Shown piece by piece: positions 1 through 8,001 of a stretch of DNA of 11,786 bases. Numbering within the stretch: position 1 is the stretch's first letter; each line of letters begins with the position of its first letter. A program made the translations under genes and the position numbers. The DNA is from HGM05232 sp964646495 (GTDB taxonomy: Bacteria > Bacteroidota > Bacteroidia > Bacteroidales > Muribaculaceae). The stretch is taken from positions 1-11,786 of the forward strand of contig CAZYEO010000075.1 in assembly GCA_964646495.1 (NCBI GenBank), given 5' to 3'. A model generated the notes under the pieces. It saw only the letters and a program-made list of their open reading frames with translations. It was not told where the DNA came from and did not search any database.

Positions 1-93
1 AATAGCGTTTATTTTTAATAAAAATAAAATGTAAAAAAGGATTTATTGGTGATGATTTGATAGAGAAAAAGAGGGATATATATCGTAATGTGA

Positions 94-109
94 GGGGTGG
101 GGGGTGGGG
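94..109 (+). other. G-rich tract in the flank upstream of pnp
   Basis: The AT-rich left flank (1-167) has no gene that I can support. It contains a strikingly G-rich stretch of three G-runs (4, 6 and 4 G) separated by single T residues, with a further GGG at 73-75. Such a tract could form a G-quadruplex on the + strand or act as a slippage-prone repeat. It lies about 60 bp upstream of the pnp promoter box, so it is probably not part of the pnp transcript. Its role is unknown; only the composition is seen directly. Confidence 0.5.
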
Positions 110-167
110 TGCAAATCTTTTTTAATCAATGAGATGAAAAAATAAAGCGATAAAGGGAAAAAATAGT

Positions 168-175
168 TATCTTTG
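168..175 (+). promoter_or_regulatory. pnp promoter, -7 box (TATCTTTG)
   Basis: TATCTTTG matches the Bacteroidetes -7 consensus TAnnTTTG. No clear TTG-type -33 element is visible at the usual spacing. Transcription would start near 182, leaving a leader of about 23 nt before the ATG at 205. The GTG at 190 would have only about 8 nt of leader, so the ATG start is favoured. Confidence 0.6.
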
Positions 176-204
176 CCCTAATTTTATAAGTGAAAAAAAA
201 ATTT

Positions 205-2559
205 ATGGTAACACCTATCAAGAAAACCATTGACCTCGGTGACGGAAGAACGATCACCTTAGAAACAGGCAAGCTTGCAAAGCAGGCTGATGGCTCAGTA
301 GAGCTGAGAATGGGCAACACAATGTTGCTCGCTACAGTAGTTTCGGCAAAGGAAGCCGGAGAAGGGGTAGACTTTATGCCACTTCAAGTAGAGTATAAAG
401 AAAAATTCTCGTCTAACGGACGTTTCCCCGGAGGATTTACACGCCGTGAAGGTCGTGCATCTGACTATGAAATATTGACAAGCCGCCTTGTAGACCGTGT
501 GCTTCGTCCTTTGTTCCCCGACAATTATCATGCTGACACATTTGTCAACATTTTGATGTTTTCTTCTGATGGTGTAGATATGCCCGATGCCCTTGCAGGG
601 CTTGCAGCTTCGGCAGCAATCGCAGTGAGTGATATTCCATTTAACGGACCGATTTCTGAAGTACGTGTAGCTCGCATTGATGGTAAGTTTGTTGTAAACC
701 CAACATTCGACCAACTTGCAAAAGCCGACATCGATCTAATGGTAGGGGCTACCTACGACAACATTATGATGGTTGAGGGTGAAATGAGCGAAGTAAGTGA
801 AGCAGAACTGCTCGAAGGACTTAAAATAGCTCACGAAGCAATCAAGGTACAATGTCAAGCACAGATTGAATTTGCTAACGAGGTAGGAGCAACCGTAAAA
901 CGTGAATATTGCCACGAAACAAACGATGAAGATGTACGCAAAGATGTATGGGAAAAATGCTACGATAAAGCTTATGCAATAGCAAAAGCCGGAAATGCTG
1001 ACAAGCATTGGCGCATGGATCAATTTGATGCAATTCGTGCAGAGTATATCGCTACTATTCCAGAAGAAGAGGTTGCAACAAAAGCTCCCTTGGCAAAAAA
1101 ATATTACCACGATGTAGAAAAAGAGGCAGTGCGCCGTTGTATTCTCGACGAAGGAATACGCTTGGATGGCAGAAAGACTACCGAAATTCGTCCTATTTGG
1201 GCTGAGGTAGATTATGTGCCGGGACCTCACGGATCGTCAGTATTTACACGTGGAGAAACTCAATCACTATCAACTGTGACACTTGGTACAAAGCTCGATG
1301 AGAAGATTCTTGACGATGCCCTTAATCAAGGTCGCGAACGTTTCTTATTGCACTACAATTTCCCTCCATTCTCTACCGGTGAAGCTAAGGCTCAACGTGG
1401 CGTAGGTCGTCGCGAAGTGGGACACGGAAATCTTGCTCACCGTGCATTGAAACGTATGCTTCCCGATAACTTCCCTTATACATTGCGTATAGTTTCTGAT
1501 ATTCTCGAATCTAATGGTTCGTCATCAATGGCAACTGTGTGTGCCGGAACTCTTGCTCTATTGGATGCAGGTGTGAAGATGAAGAAACCGGTTTCGGGTA
1601 TCGCAATGGGTCTTATCACAGATACTAAGGGTGGCAAATTTGCTGTTCTTTCAGATATTCTTGGTGATGAAGACCACCTTGGAGATATGGACTTTAAGGT
1701 AACCGGAACAGTAGATGGTATTACAGCAACACAAATGGATATCAAGTGTGACGGACTTTCTTATGAGATTCTTGAGCAAGCACTTAATCAGGCTCGTGAC
1801 GGAAGAATGCACATTCTAAATATCATTAATAACACTATGCCTGCTCCACGTGAGGATTACAAGCCTCATGTGCCACGCATTGTTACTATTGAAGTAGAAA
1901 AGGACTTTATCGGTGCTATCATCGGTAAGGGTGGCGAAACTATCCAAGGAATCCAAGAACAGACAGGTGCTGTTGTAAGCATTGATGAAGTAGATGGCAA
2001 GGGAATCGTTGAGATTTCGGCAGCTAACAAAGATGCAATCGATGCTGCTGTGGCACGTATCGAGGCAATTATTGCTGTTCCTGAAGAGGGTGCTACATAT
2101 ACCGGACCTGTGAAGAGTATTCTTGATTTCGGTGCATTCGTAGAATTTATGCCTGGAAAGGATGGACTTCTTCATATTTCTGAAATCAGTTGGGATCGTA
2201 TAGACTCAATGGAAAACAGCAATATAAAAGAGGGTGATGTACTCACAGTGAAATTAGTAGAAGTAGATAAGAAAACCGGTAAATTCCGCTTGTCGATGAA
2301 AGCTCTACAAGAAAAACCAGAGGGTTATGTAGAACGCCCACGCATGGAACGCAACGACCGTGGTGGTAACGATCGCGGAGGATTCCGTGGTGGAAACGAC
2401 CGTGGAGGATTCCGTGGTGGCAATAATGATCGCGGAGGATTCCGTGGTGGCAATGATCGTGGTCCACGTCGCGATTTCCGCAACAATGACGGCGAACAAC
2501 GTCCGGGACGCACATTCCATCACAATGATGGTGGAGCACCTCGCGAAAACGCAGAATAA
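205..2559 (+). CDS. pnp: Polyribonucleotide nucleotidyltransferase (PNPase) with Gly/Arg-rich tail
   Basis: PNPase degrades RNA 3'->5' by phosphorolysis and takes part in mRNA turnover in the cytoplasm. The 784-residue protein has the full family layout: first RNase PH domain (about 10-141), an all-helical linker, second RNase PH domain (about 320-500), KH domain (about 556-620, GKGG loop) and S1 domain (about 627-700). Catalytic residues are present: R402-R403 in GRREVGHG, and D490, D496 and K498 in the DHLGDMDFK motif, aligning with E. coli R398-R399, D486, D492 and K494. After S1 comes a tail of about 70 residues (712-784) rich in Gly, Arg, Asn and Asp with repeated RGGFRGGN units; E. coli PNPase (711 aa) has no such tail. 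I chose ATG 205 rather than an in-frame GTG at 190 because MVTPIKKTIDL fits the family N-terminus and the promoter sits too close to the GTG. The gene is monocistronic here, ending in its own terminator. The function is very secure; the tail's role in RNA or protein binding is inferred. Confidence 0.98.
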   Translation: MVTPIKKTIDLGDGRTITLETGKLAKQADGSVELRMGNTMLLATVVSAKEAGEGVDFMPLQVEYKEKFSSNGRFPGGFTRREGRASDYEILTSRLVDRVLRPLFPDNYHADTFVNILMFSSDGVDMPDALAGLAASAAIAVSDIPFNGPISEVRVARIDGKFVVNPTFDQLAKADIDLMVGATYDNIMMVEGEMSEVSEAELLEGLKIAHEAIKVQCQAQIEFANEVGATVKREYCHETNDEDVRKDVWEKCYDKAYAIAKAGNADKHWRMDQFDAIRAEYIATIPEEEVATKAPLAKKYYHDVEKEAVRRCILDEGIRLDGRKTTEIRPIWAEVDYVPGPHGSSVFTRGETQSLSTVTLGTKLDEKILDDALNQGRERFLLHYNFPPFSTGEAKAQRGVGRREVGHGNLAHRALKRMLPDNFPYTLRIVSDILESNGSSSMATVCAGTLALLDAGVKMKKPVSGIAMGLITDTKGGKFAVLSDILGDEDHLGDMDFKVTGTVDGITATQMDIKCDGLSYEILEQALNQARDGRMHILNIINNTMPAPREDYKPHVPRIVTIEVEKDFIGAIIGKGGETIQGIQEQTGAVVSIDEVDGKGIVEISAANKDAIDAAVARIEAIIAVPEEGATYTGPVKSILDFGAFVEFMPGKDGLLHISEISWDRIDSMENSNIKEGDVLTVKLVEVDKKTGKFRLSMKALQEKPEGYVERPRMERNDRGGNDRGGFRGGNDRGGFRGGNNDRGGFRGGNDRGPRRDFRNNDGEQRPGRTFHHNDGGAPRENAE
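2371..2454 (+). repeat. Three in-frame tandem repeats (27-30 bp) in the pnp tail
   Basis: Three consecutive copies of a 27-30 bp unit lie at 2371-2397, 2398-2427 and 2428-2454. They encode DRGGFRGGN, DRGGFRGGNN and DRGGFRGGN. The copies differ at a few third-codon positions (GAT/GAC, CGC/CGT) and by one AAT codon, so they have partly diverged but remain in frame. A repeat of this kind can gain or lose units by slippage without breaking the gene. The encoded peptide is an RGG-type, arginine/glycine-rich low-complexity segment. Confidence 0.85.
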
Positions 2560-2583
2560 AATTACTTCAAAATAAGTATATGG

Positions 2584-2613
2584 AAAAGCCCGGGTATCAT
2601 ACTCGGGCTTTTT
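2584..2613 (+). terminator. Intrinsic terminator of pnp
   Basis: The hairpin has arms 2584-2595 and 2601-2612 (AAAAGCCCGGGT with ACTCGGGCTTTT, one G-U pair) and a 5-nt loop, ending in a T-run at 2609-2613. It starts 25 bp after the pnp stop codon. The A-run on its left side could also give weak termination on the opposite strand. Confidence 0.85.
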
Positions 2614-2660
2614 AATTATGCGTTACTGAATTATATTTGCGGATATAAAATTGTTACGGT

Positions 2661-2698
2661 AAAAAAATACCCTCGAACTTTAGATTCGAGGGCATTTT
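2661..2698 (-). terminator. Intrinsic terminator of the B12 operon
   Basis: The core arms are 2670-2677 (CCCTCGAA) and 2685-2692 (TTCGAGGG), extended by A-T pairs on both sides. The pair at 2669/2693 is G-U only when read on the - strand, and the - strand exits into TATTTTTTT. Both points assign it to the minus-strand operon. It begins 15 bp beyond the stop codon of the last operon gene. Confidence 0.85.
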
Positions 2699-2712
2699 AA
2701 TAATTTGTGCTG

Positions 2713-5139
2713 TTATTTTATCAATTTCTTGATAATGCCGTTGCATTTCAATATATATACTCCGGATGGGAGGGAGGATGTATCGATATGATTTTCACCT
2801 GCACTTACTTGTTTGCTTACCACAACGCTACCCGATAGATTTACTATAGATAGGGTTGATTCTTGAGTGGAGTTCACGATCAAATATTGGCTGAACGGAT
2901 TTGGATATACGCTCATCTTCGTGTCTTTGATTTCATCGATTCCAGTTGCTGTATCTATTACTTTTATCAATGTATTGGCTGCTATTTTTCCATCGCGAGA
3001 AGTAGCTGTAATGGTTACATTTCCTGCAGCAACGCCTGTAACGTTTCCTTTTGTATCTACAGTAGCCAATGCTTCGTTGTCTGAACTCCAATCAACAATT
3101 GTGTTTGTGGCATTCATCGGAGCTATGGTGGCAGATAATTTGAGTGTGCCATTGATATCTACTTTACCGCTATTGTCATCGATACTTACGGTAGCAACGT
3201 TGATATCGGCTGATGGTGATGAAGTGAGTGCAAACAGATACTTAGCATCATTTTTGTAGTATATCGTACCATCTTGGTCGGCTACCAGAGAATGGGTGCT
3301 ATATTGAGTGCTGCTCGGTGTATATGTGAATTGAACAATCGGAGTGTCGTTTCCTTCAAAGTCTTTTACGCAAACAATTGCGCCCGAAGCATTGTTGAGG
3401 CATACGTATATATATGCGCAATATCCGTTTTCGGGTGTAGCATATCCGGTGGATATCAGTGGTGTTGATTGAGAAATACCACCGAGATTCACAGAATATA
3501 TGCGTTCCAAAGTGTTGGCATCGAGTACATCGAGACCACCACCGCTTGACATCGTGCCCGATGTGACATAAAGGCGATTGTTGTATAATGTAGGGGTTGT
3601 GGTTGCTTCTCCTGATAATTCACCAGATAGGATGCTCTCCTTCTCGATATTACCTTTATTGTCAATCTTTATACTGTAAACTTTGTGAGTTTCCTTTCCA
3701 GTGAAGAATAATCTGCCCGAAGCAGCATCGTAGGATGTTCCGCTACGGATAGTAGATGTCGAGAGCGTGTTATCGAGCTGGAATGAATCAACGAGAGCGC
3801 CTGTGATGCGATTACGCGATTCAAGTATTCCTGAATCACCACCAAAGAGAATACAATCGCCTATTACTGTACCACCAGACCAATAGTATCCTGTGTTTTC
3901 TGATTGCCATGTATATTCCTTTATCTCATTGGGTGATTGTGGATTTTCATCCATTGAGCTGACACAATAATATGTGCCTTGGGCAGGACGGCCACCTTTC
4001 CACATTCCGGTGTAAACGTATCCGTCTGAATATGTGACGGGACAGAGTTGCTGAAAACCCGTGACAGGGGTCGTTTGCCACAGAGGCTCGAGTGTATCGG
4101 CATTGAATGCTTGAAGCACCCCGTTGGATAATGGTACGAATATTTTACCATCTCCATAAGCTATCATAGAGAAGAATCCACAGTTGCCGACAAGAGCAGT
4201 TTCTTTTAACACGTCACCTGTTTCGGCATTCATTTTGCGTACTACACTGTTTATCGCGAGGTAAATATTGTTATTAACGATAATAGGTTGTCCTCCACTG
4301 CTCCATCCTGAAGTCATTTCCACTTTCCATTTTTCGGTAAATTCATCCGAGAAACGAGCAGTAGAATTGGGAATAATACTCATGTGTTTTGAATCCTTAT
4401 TGATTTCTGACCAATATGCTTCAAAATTTGGTAGACAATATGAAGCATCGGTGTATGGATAGCGAGGTATTACTCCTTCCTGACTCGGATTACTAAAAGA
4501 TTGAAAGCCCCATCCATCAACAGATCCATCTGTAAGGATACGTGAAGACGCTCCTAATCCTGAATATGAAAATTCATCAGCAATATTATCTTTCACCTGA
4601 TATGACCAGTAACCGGAATACCATCCACTTACCCAGTGGTCGAAGGTATCGGAGCATGTCCAGTCATCATAATTATATTCAGTAGTGGTTACTGTTCCAT
4701 CTGTGGGGGTGTATTCGGTGCCCTTAAGAGAAAGTGACAGATTGCCACTTCTATTTAGGTCATATCCGAGTCCGGCAATAGTGTTACCTAAATTAGTGGA
4801 ATGAGTGAGGAAAATGAATCGGGGATCAGCCTTGGCTACTGCAGTTACCATATCATATCCGGTAGCTTCTCCCTCGAAGCGATAACCCCACACTAGGGTT
4901 CCCCCTTTTCCGTCAAACCAATCAATAACCAATGCAGCTTTTTTGGAACCTTCACCTACCCAAAATTCGATATTGTCGAATGAGAACGAGGTGGAAATCT
5001 GTTTAGGGGTGGTATTCTTTATTAATGCGCTCTTAGCGTCGGGGCGCAGATGCCCTTGCACCATAAATGGTGTTTCCTGAGATGAGGCATATTGTGTAAT
5101 TAACGACACAAATGCAAACAGTAGAAATAATTTTTTCAT
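2713..5139 (-). CDS. Secreted multi-domain surface protein: N-terminal domain, PQQ-like propeller, Big_2 domain, T9SS sorting domain
   Basis: This 808-residue protein is the last gene of the B12-riboswitch operon. A Sec signal peptide (1-20, cleavage near ASS|QE) precedes a domain at about 21-225 carrying FDNIEFWVGEGS, ALVIDWFDG and LVWGYRFEGEATGYDM. I recognise this as a recurrent domain of bacterial surface proteins but know no established activity for it. Residues about 265-640 look like a PQQ-type beta-propeller (repeats such as VYTGMWKGG, LYVTSGT, and a segment listing ALVGNCGFFSMIAYGDGKIF). Residues about 643-723 form a bacterial Ig-like group 2 (Big_2) domain with SATIAPMNATN and VDWSSDNEALATVD. 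Residues about 735-808 are a T9SS type A sorting domain (SVYPNPFSQY, LPSGVYILKC, final KKLIK). There is no sign that it is a PQQ enzyme; the propeller more likely binds a ligand or partner. Its ATG overlaps the upstream stop as ATGA, suggesting translational coupling. An accessory role in cobamide capture is inferred from the operon. Confidence 0.85.
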   Translation of the reverse strand: MKKLFLLFAFVSLITQYASSQETPFMVQGHLRPDAKSALIKNTTPKQISTSFSFDNIEFWVGEGSKKAALVIDWFDGKGGTLVWGYRFEGEATGYDMVTAVAKADPRFIFLTHSTNLGNTIAGLGYDLNRSGNLSLSLKGTEYTPTDGTVTTTEYNYDDWTCSDTFDHWVSGWYSGYWSYQVKDNIADEFSYSGLGASSRILTDGSVDGWGFQSFSNPSQEGVIPRYPYTDASYCLPNFEAYWSEINKDSKHMSIIPNSTARFSDEFTEKWKVEMTSGWSSGGQPIIVNNNIYLAINSVVRKMNAETGDVLKETALVGNCGFFSMIAYGDGKIFVPLSNGVLQAFNADTLEPLWQTTPVTGFQQLCPVTYSDGYVYTGMWKGGRPAQGTYYCVSSMDENPQSPNEIKEYTWQSENTGYYWSGGTVIGDCILFGGDSGILESRNRITGALVDSFQLDNTLSTSTIRSGTSYDAASGRLFFTGKETHKVYSIKIDNKGNIEKESILSGELSGEATTTPTLYNNRLYVTSGTMSSGGGLDVLDANTLERIYSVNLGGISQSTPLISTGYATPENGYCAYIYVCLNNASGAIVCVKDFEGNDTPIVQFTYTPSSTQYSTHSLVADQDGTIYYKNDAKYLFALTSSPSADINVATVSIDDNSGKVDINGTLKLSATIAPMNATNTIVDWSSDNEALATVDTKGNVTGVAAGNVTITATSRDGKIAANTLIKVIDTATGIDEIKDTKMSVYPNPFSQYLIVNSTQESTLSIVNLSGSVVVSKQVSAGENHIDTSSLPSGVYILKCNGIIKKLIK

Positions 5140-6767
5140 TTTTTTATTAATTTGATAATATGTTGATTTACTTGCACGAGATATATGCCGGTAGGGAAAT
5201 GAGCCAATGAGATACGTGTAATATCTTCTGAAGCATGAGTTCTTATTAATTCAGAGCCAGAAAGAGAGTATATTGAAATCTGAGATTCCGGAGCAGATTT
5301 TATATCTACATATTCTGTAGCCGGATTTGGGAAAACGGAAATTTCGGCACGATCGATATTCTCTACTCCACTTCCTTTTGTAGATGTGACTTTAATAGTT
5401 TTGGTTGCAATCTTACCATTGGAATTAAATGATATGGTAATTGCAGTAGACCCTTCGGGTGCTATGGGTGTGAGTATGAGAGCATCGTCAATGATTTGAG
5501 CCGAAACTATTGAGGAATTTTCTACCGACACCACTTGTGCTATGATTGCAGCCACAAAATTATCCTTGTCGGCGACAAGGGAATTGATAGGTAAACTTGT
5601 GGATTCAGATATTTTCATATCTGCAAAATCGGGTGATATTTCGGGTGAATACTTATCGGGAAAAACAGGAAGAGCAGGGAACCAATAATTTTTTTCCATT
5701 GGATATTCTTGAAGTATCGTTCCGGAATTGGAAATGCGTTGCACTTCATATTCGTTAGATCCAAACGATTGGAACATTGAGCAATATATCTCATCCGAAA
5801 CCGGATGCACTCTGAATCCTGCTCCATAAATACCCCATCGAGTATCTGCCGAGTTATATATCTCGGTAATTGAGGATGTAGCAATGTCGAAACAGTATAT
5901 TTTAGTAGACATGAACCATCCACCATTATTTTTCCAATATAGTTTGTTTTCGGTATTGCTTGCACAAAAAGAATCGGCAGTCCACGCATACCATGAATTA
6001 GTGATACCCATTCCTGATGGGAGGGTAATTTCTGTGGTTTCAAAGGAGTAAGGATTAATTTTAAGAATGGTATCGAGTGGTGTTCCCGATCCTGTGCCAT
6101 CTTTGGCTACACTCGCCCACAAGTTGCCATCTTTCGATAATACTATGGAGCCATAAAAACCCGGTATTGTGTGAATAATTACATCGGTAGCAGCATCGAC
6201 TACCAATATACCGTTTTTTTGATGCACGGCAAATACGAATTTTCCTACTCGCACCATATTTCCTACTTGTGCAGAATATAGACCACCATTGTCTGACCCC
6301 GTACCCTCAATTATGGATACGATTTCCATTTTATCAGTGTCAAATAGATATATACCATTGCTTGTGGAGATGTATCCTTTGTGTTCATCCACGCCCAGAT
6401 AACTGCGCCCATCTGCACCATTGCCAATATTAGAAAATGTTTTAATGACTTTCATTGTAGAAGCGTCGCAGATAGCCAAACGACTGCCATCAACTGTGGC
6501 ACCCGGGTCTTTATCCTGCTTGGAAACGATGAAAATCTTACCGCCATATATGGTGGCAAATTGAGAAGTACATCCGAGTTGCTGTCCCGGATTTTCTGTC
6601 TGAAATACACGATAACTCCACTCATCATTGCTGCCTAAGTGATTGATAGAGCCGTTATTATGTCCATACCAATCTTCGTTTACGAAGAATACGCCATCTG
6701 AATAGTCTATTGCCGAAAGGGTATAGGCTAAACAGAAAAAGAATAAACAGAGTATTTTCTTTTTCAT
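5136..6767 (-). CDS. T9SS-secreted BtuG-like beta-propeller protein (YncE/DUF5074-type)
   Basis: This 543-residue protein has a Sec signal peptide (1-19, LSA|ID) without a lipobox. Its start, GVFFVNEDWYGHNNGSINHL (residues 25-44), parallels GFYLLNEGNMGSNKSTLDYY of the BtuG-type lipoprotein two genes upstream. The next segments (KIFIVSKQDK, MKVIKTFSNIGNGADGRSYLG, GYISTSNGIYLFDTDKMEI) are typical YncE-like propeller blades, so residues about 22-375 should be a beta-propeller. A beta-sandwich-like module (about 378-460) and a T9SS sorting domain (about 468-543; SVFPNPATEYVDI, FPTGIYLVQV, KLIKK) follow. It is thus apparently a second propeller of the BtuG kind, delivered by T9SS rather than by a lipid anchor. 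It starts 26 bp after the upstream stop and overlaps the next start by 4 bp (ATGA). Surface cobamide binding is plausible from homology and the riboswitch but not shown; another ligand is possible. Confidence 0.82.
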   Translation of the reverse strand: MKKKILCLFFFCLAYTLSAIDYSDGVFFVNEDWYGHNNGSINHLGSNDEWSYRVFQTENPGQQLGCTSQFATIYGGKIFIVSKQDKDPGATVDGSRLAICDASTMKVIKTFSNIGNGADGRSYLGVDEHKGYISTSNGIYLFDTDKMEIVSIIEGTGSDNGGLYSAQVGNMVRVGKFVFAVHQKNGILVVDAATDVIIHTIPGFYGSIVLSKDGNLWASVAKDGTGSGTPLDTILKINPYSFETTEITLPSGMGITNSWYAWTADSFCASNTENKLYWKNNGGWFMSTKIYCFDIATSSITEIYNSADTRWGIYGAGFRVHPVSDEIYCSMFQSFGSNEYEVQRISNSGTILQEYPMEKNYWFPALPVFPDKYSPEISPDFADMKISESTSLPINSLVADKDNFVAAIIAQVVSVENSSIVSAQIIDDALILTPIAPEGSTAITISFNSNGKIATKTIKVTSTKGSGVENIDRAEISVFPNPATEYVDIKSAPESQISIYSLSGSELIRTHASEDITRISLAHFPTGIYLVQVNQHIIKLIKK

Positions 6768-6793
6768 ATTAAATATTTATATGTTAAGGGAGG

Positions 6794-7981
6794 CTACTTT
6801 CTTAAGAATTTAAAAATTTTATTGTTGGTATTGAGCAGATATATTCCCGATGCCAAGTTTTCGACATCGATTTCATTGATACCCGAAGTCAATCGGATGG
6901 TTTTATATAGGATACCGCTAAGGGTATAGATTTTAGCAATAGTATCGTCGCCTTCATATTTTATGCGTAGAGTAGAGGATACCGATCCGGAATTTATGAT
7001 GGATATAAAATTTTTATCCACTACTACGTCATTTACACCGGCAGCATCTATATGTAAATCCTGTGCACCCATAATCTCGGTAGAAGTTTCACCGAGCCAT
7101 CCACAATATTGATTTACAGCGGTATATACTTTTACGAAATTAATTCCGGGGAGATGTACCTTATTGCCGTTTTTATCTACCGCCCATTCTATTTTGAATC
7201 CTGAGCGTTCATTATTGTTGGGTTGATTGTCGGCATATCCCCATGGATATGAATATTGTACATAGTAACTGCCGTTTCCGCTTTCATCGGTGTAGTTGTT
7301 GGCAAGTTTCGTGCCGGTGAATGACATTGTGTTATCAGAAATCCAATTGGGATAATAAGATTGAGCATGGAAAGTGTTGCGACACACATATCCTTCGGTA
7401 TTTTGATTTGATACCCACTTGATATATGAGCGATCGTTGATAAAGGGATAATCTGTATCAGGATCGTTCTCTTTATTGGGGTCGGGCTTGTGATAAGTGA
7501 TTTTATAATTATGAATAGTGGCAGCACTGCTGTATTCACTGCCAGCCAATTCATACCATTCATCATCGGGCAATCCATTGCCATTTGCATCGTATGACAC
7601 CATTACAATCCCCGGCTCGCTGCTTCCACCTTCTTTTGGCGCATTAGGGTTAGGATTGGAACTGGCATAGAAGGCATTCCCCAAAATAGTGAAATCATAT
7701 ACTCCTGGTACATTCACAATCATGTGATCGAAGCCGAAAGTAACACTTCCACCATACGCACCGAGCGAAACGAGTATTTTTTCATCTCCCACGAGACACT
7801 CCTCGACTTTGCGTATCATATCATCTTTGGTATCTCCTGCTTCATATTCTGGAAGTTCGTTTATAAATTGTCCCGGAGCAGGGTTGTAGTCATATACCTT
7901 GGAAATGTATGGGGAGTGTGTGGCTGCCCATAAATTCATTGAATTGGCACATAATAGAAATAAGAGGTAAATTTTTTTCAT
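6794..7981 (-). CDS. Conserved cell-surface protein with T9SS sorting domain, B12-operon associated
   Basis: This 395-residue protein has a signal peptide (1-19 or 20, LWA|ATH); C11 is not in a lipobox context. The central part (about 25-315) is of a type usually annotated only as cell surface protein in Bacteroidetes, with conserved-looking patches SLGAYGGSVTFGFDH (72-86), VYDFTILGNAFY (94-105) and WGYADNQPNNNERSG. At 131-141 the run DANGNGLPDDE resembles a Dx[DN]xDGxxD/E-type calcium loop, as in dockerins, so a bound Ca2+ is possible. Residues about 325-395 form a T9SS sorting domain (KIYTLSGILYKTIRL, LASGIYLLNT, KFLRK). It lies third in the operon, 20 bp after btuG and 26 bp before the second propeller gene. 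A role in surface cobamide acquisition is inferred from position; I cannot tell whether it corresponds to the described accessory protein BtuH. Confidence 0.8.
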   Translation of the reverse strand: MKKIYLLFLLCANSMNLWAATHSPYISKVYDYNPAPGQFINELPEYEAGDTKDDMIRKVEECLVGDEKILVSLGAYGGSVTFGFDHMIVNVPGVYDFTILGNAFYASSNPNPNAPKEGGSSEPGIVMVSYDANGNGLPDDEWYELAGSEYSSAATIHNYKITYHKPDPNKENDPDTDYPFINDRSYIKWVSNQNTEGYVCRNTFHAQSYYPNWISDNTMSFTGTKLANNYTDESGNGSYYVQYSYPWGYADNQPNNNERSGFKIEWAVDKNGNKVHLPGINFVKVYTAVNQYCGWLGETSTEIMGAQDLHIDAAGVNDVVVDKNFISIINSGSVSSTLRIKYEGDDTIAKIYTLSGILYKTIRLTSGINEIDVENLASGIYLLNTNNKIFKFLRK

Positions 7982-8001
7982 ATATATGTTGAATATATTG
8001 A

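Noticed and set aside
190..204. GTG at 190 as the pnp start, giving five extra residues
   Set aside because: The predicted transcript start near 182 leaves almost no leader, and the family N-terminus fits the ATG at 205.
295..1230. Long open frames on the strand opposite pnp
   Set aside because: They overlap a certain pnp gene, show Cys- and Phe-rich, family-less translations, and have no promoter support.
2243..2539. His/Arg-rich open frames opposite the pnp tail
   Set aside because: They are by-products of the tandem RGG-coding repeats read in other frames.
2713..5139. PQQ-dependent dehydrogenase
   Set aside because: Only propeller-like repeats are seen. Catalytic and PQQ-binding signatures are not apparent, and the Big_2 and T9SS domains point to a surface protein.
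6794..7981. Assigning the 395-residue protein as BtuH
   Set aside because: I cannot match it to BtuH by sequence recall; only the operon context is shared.
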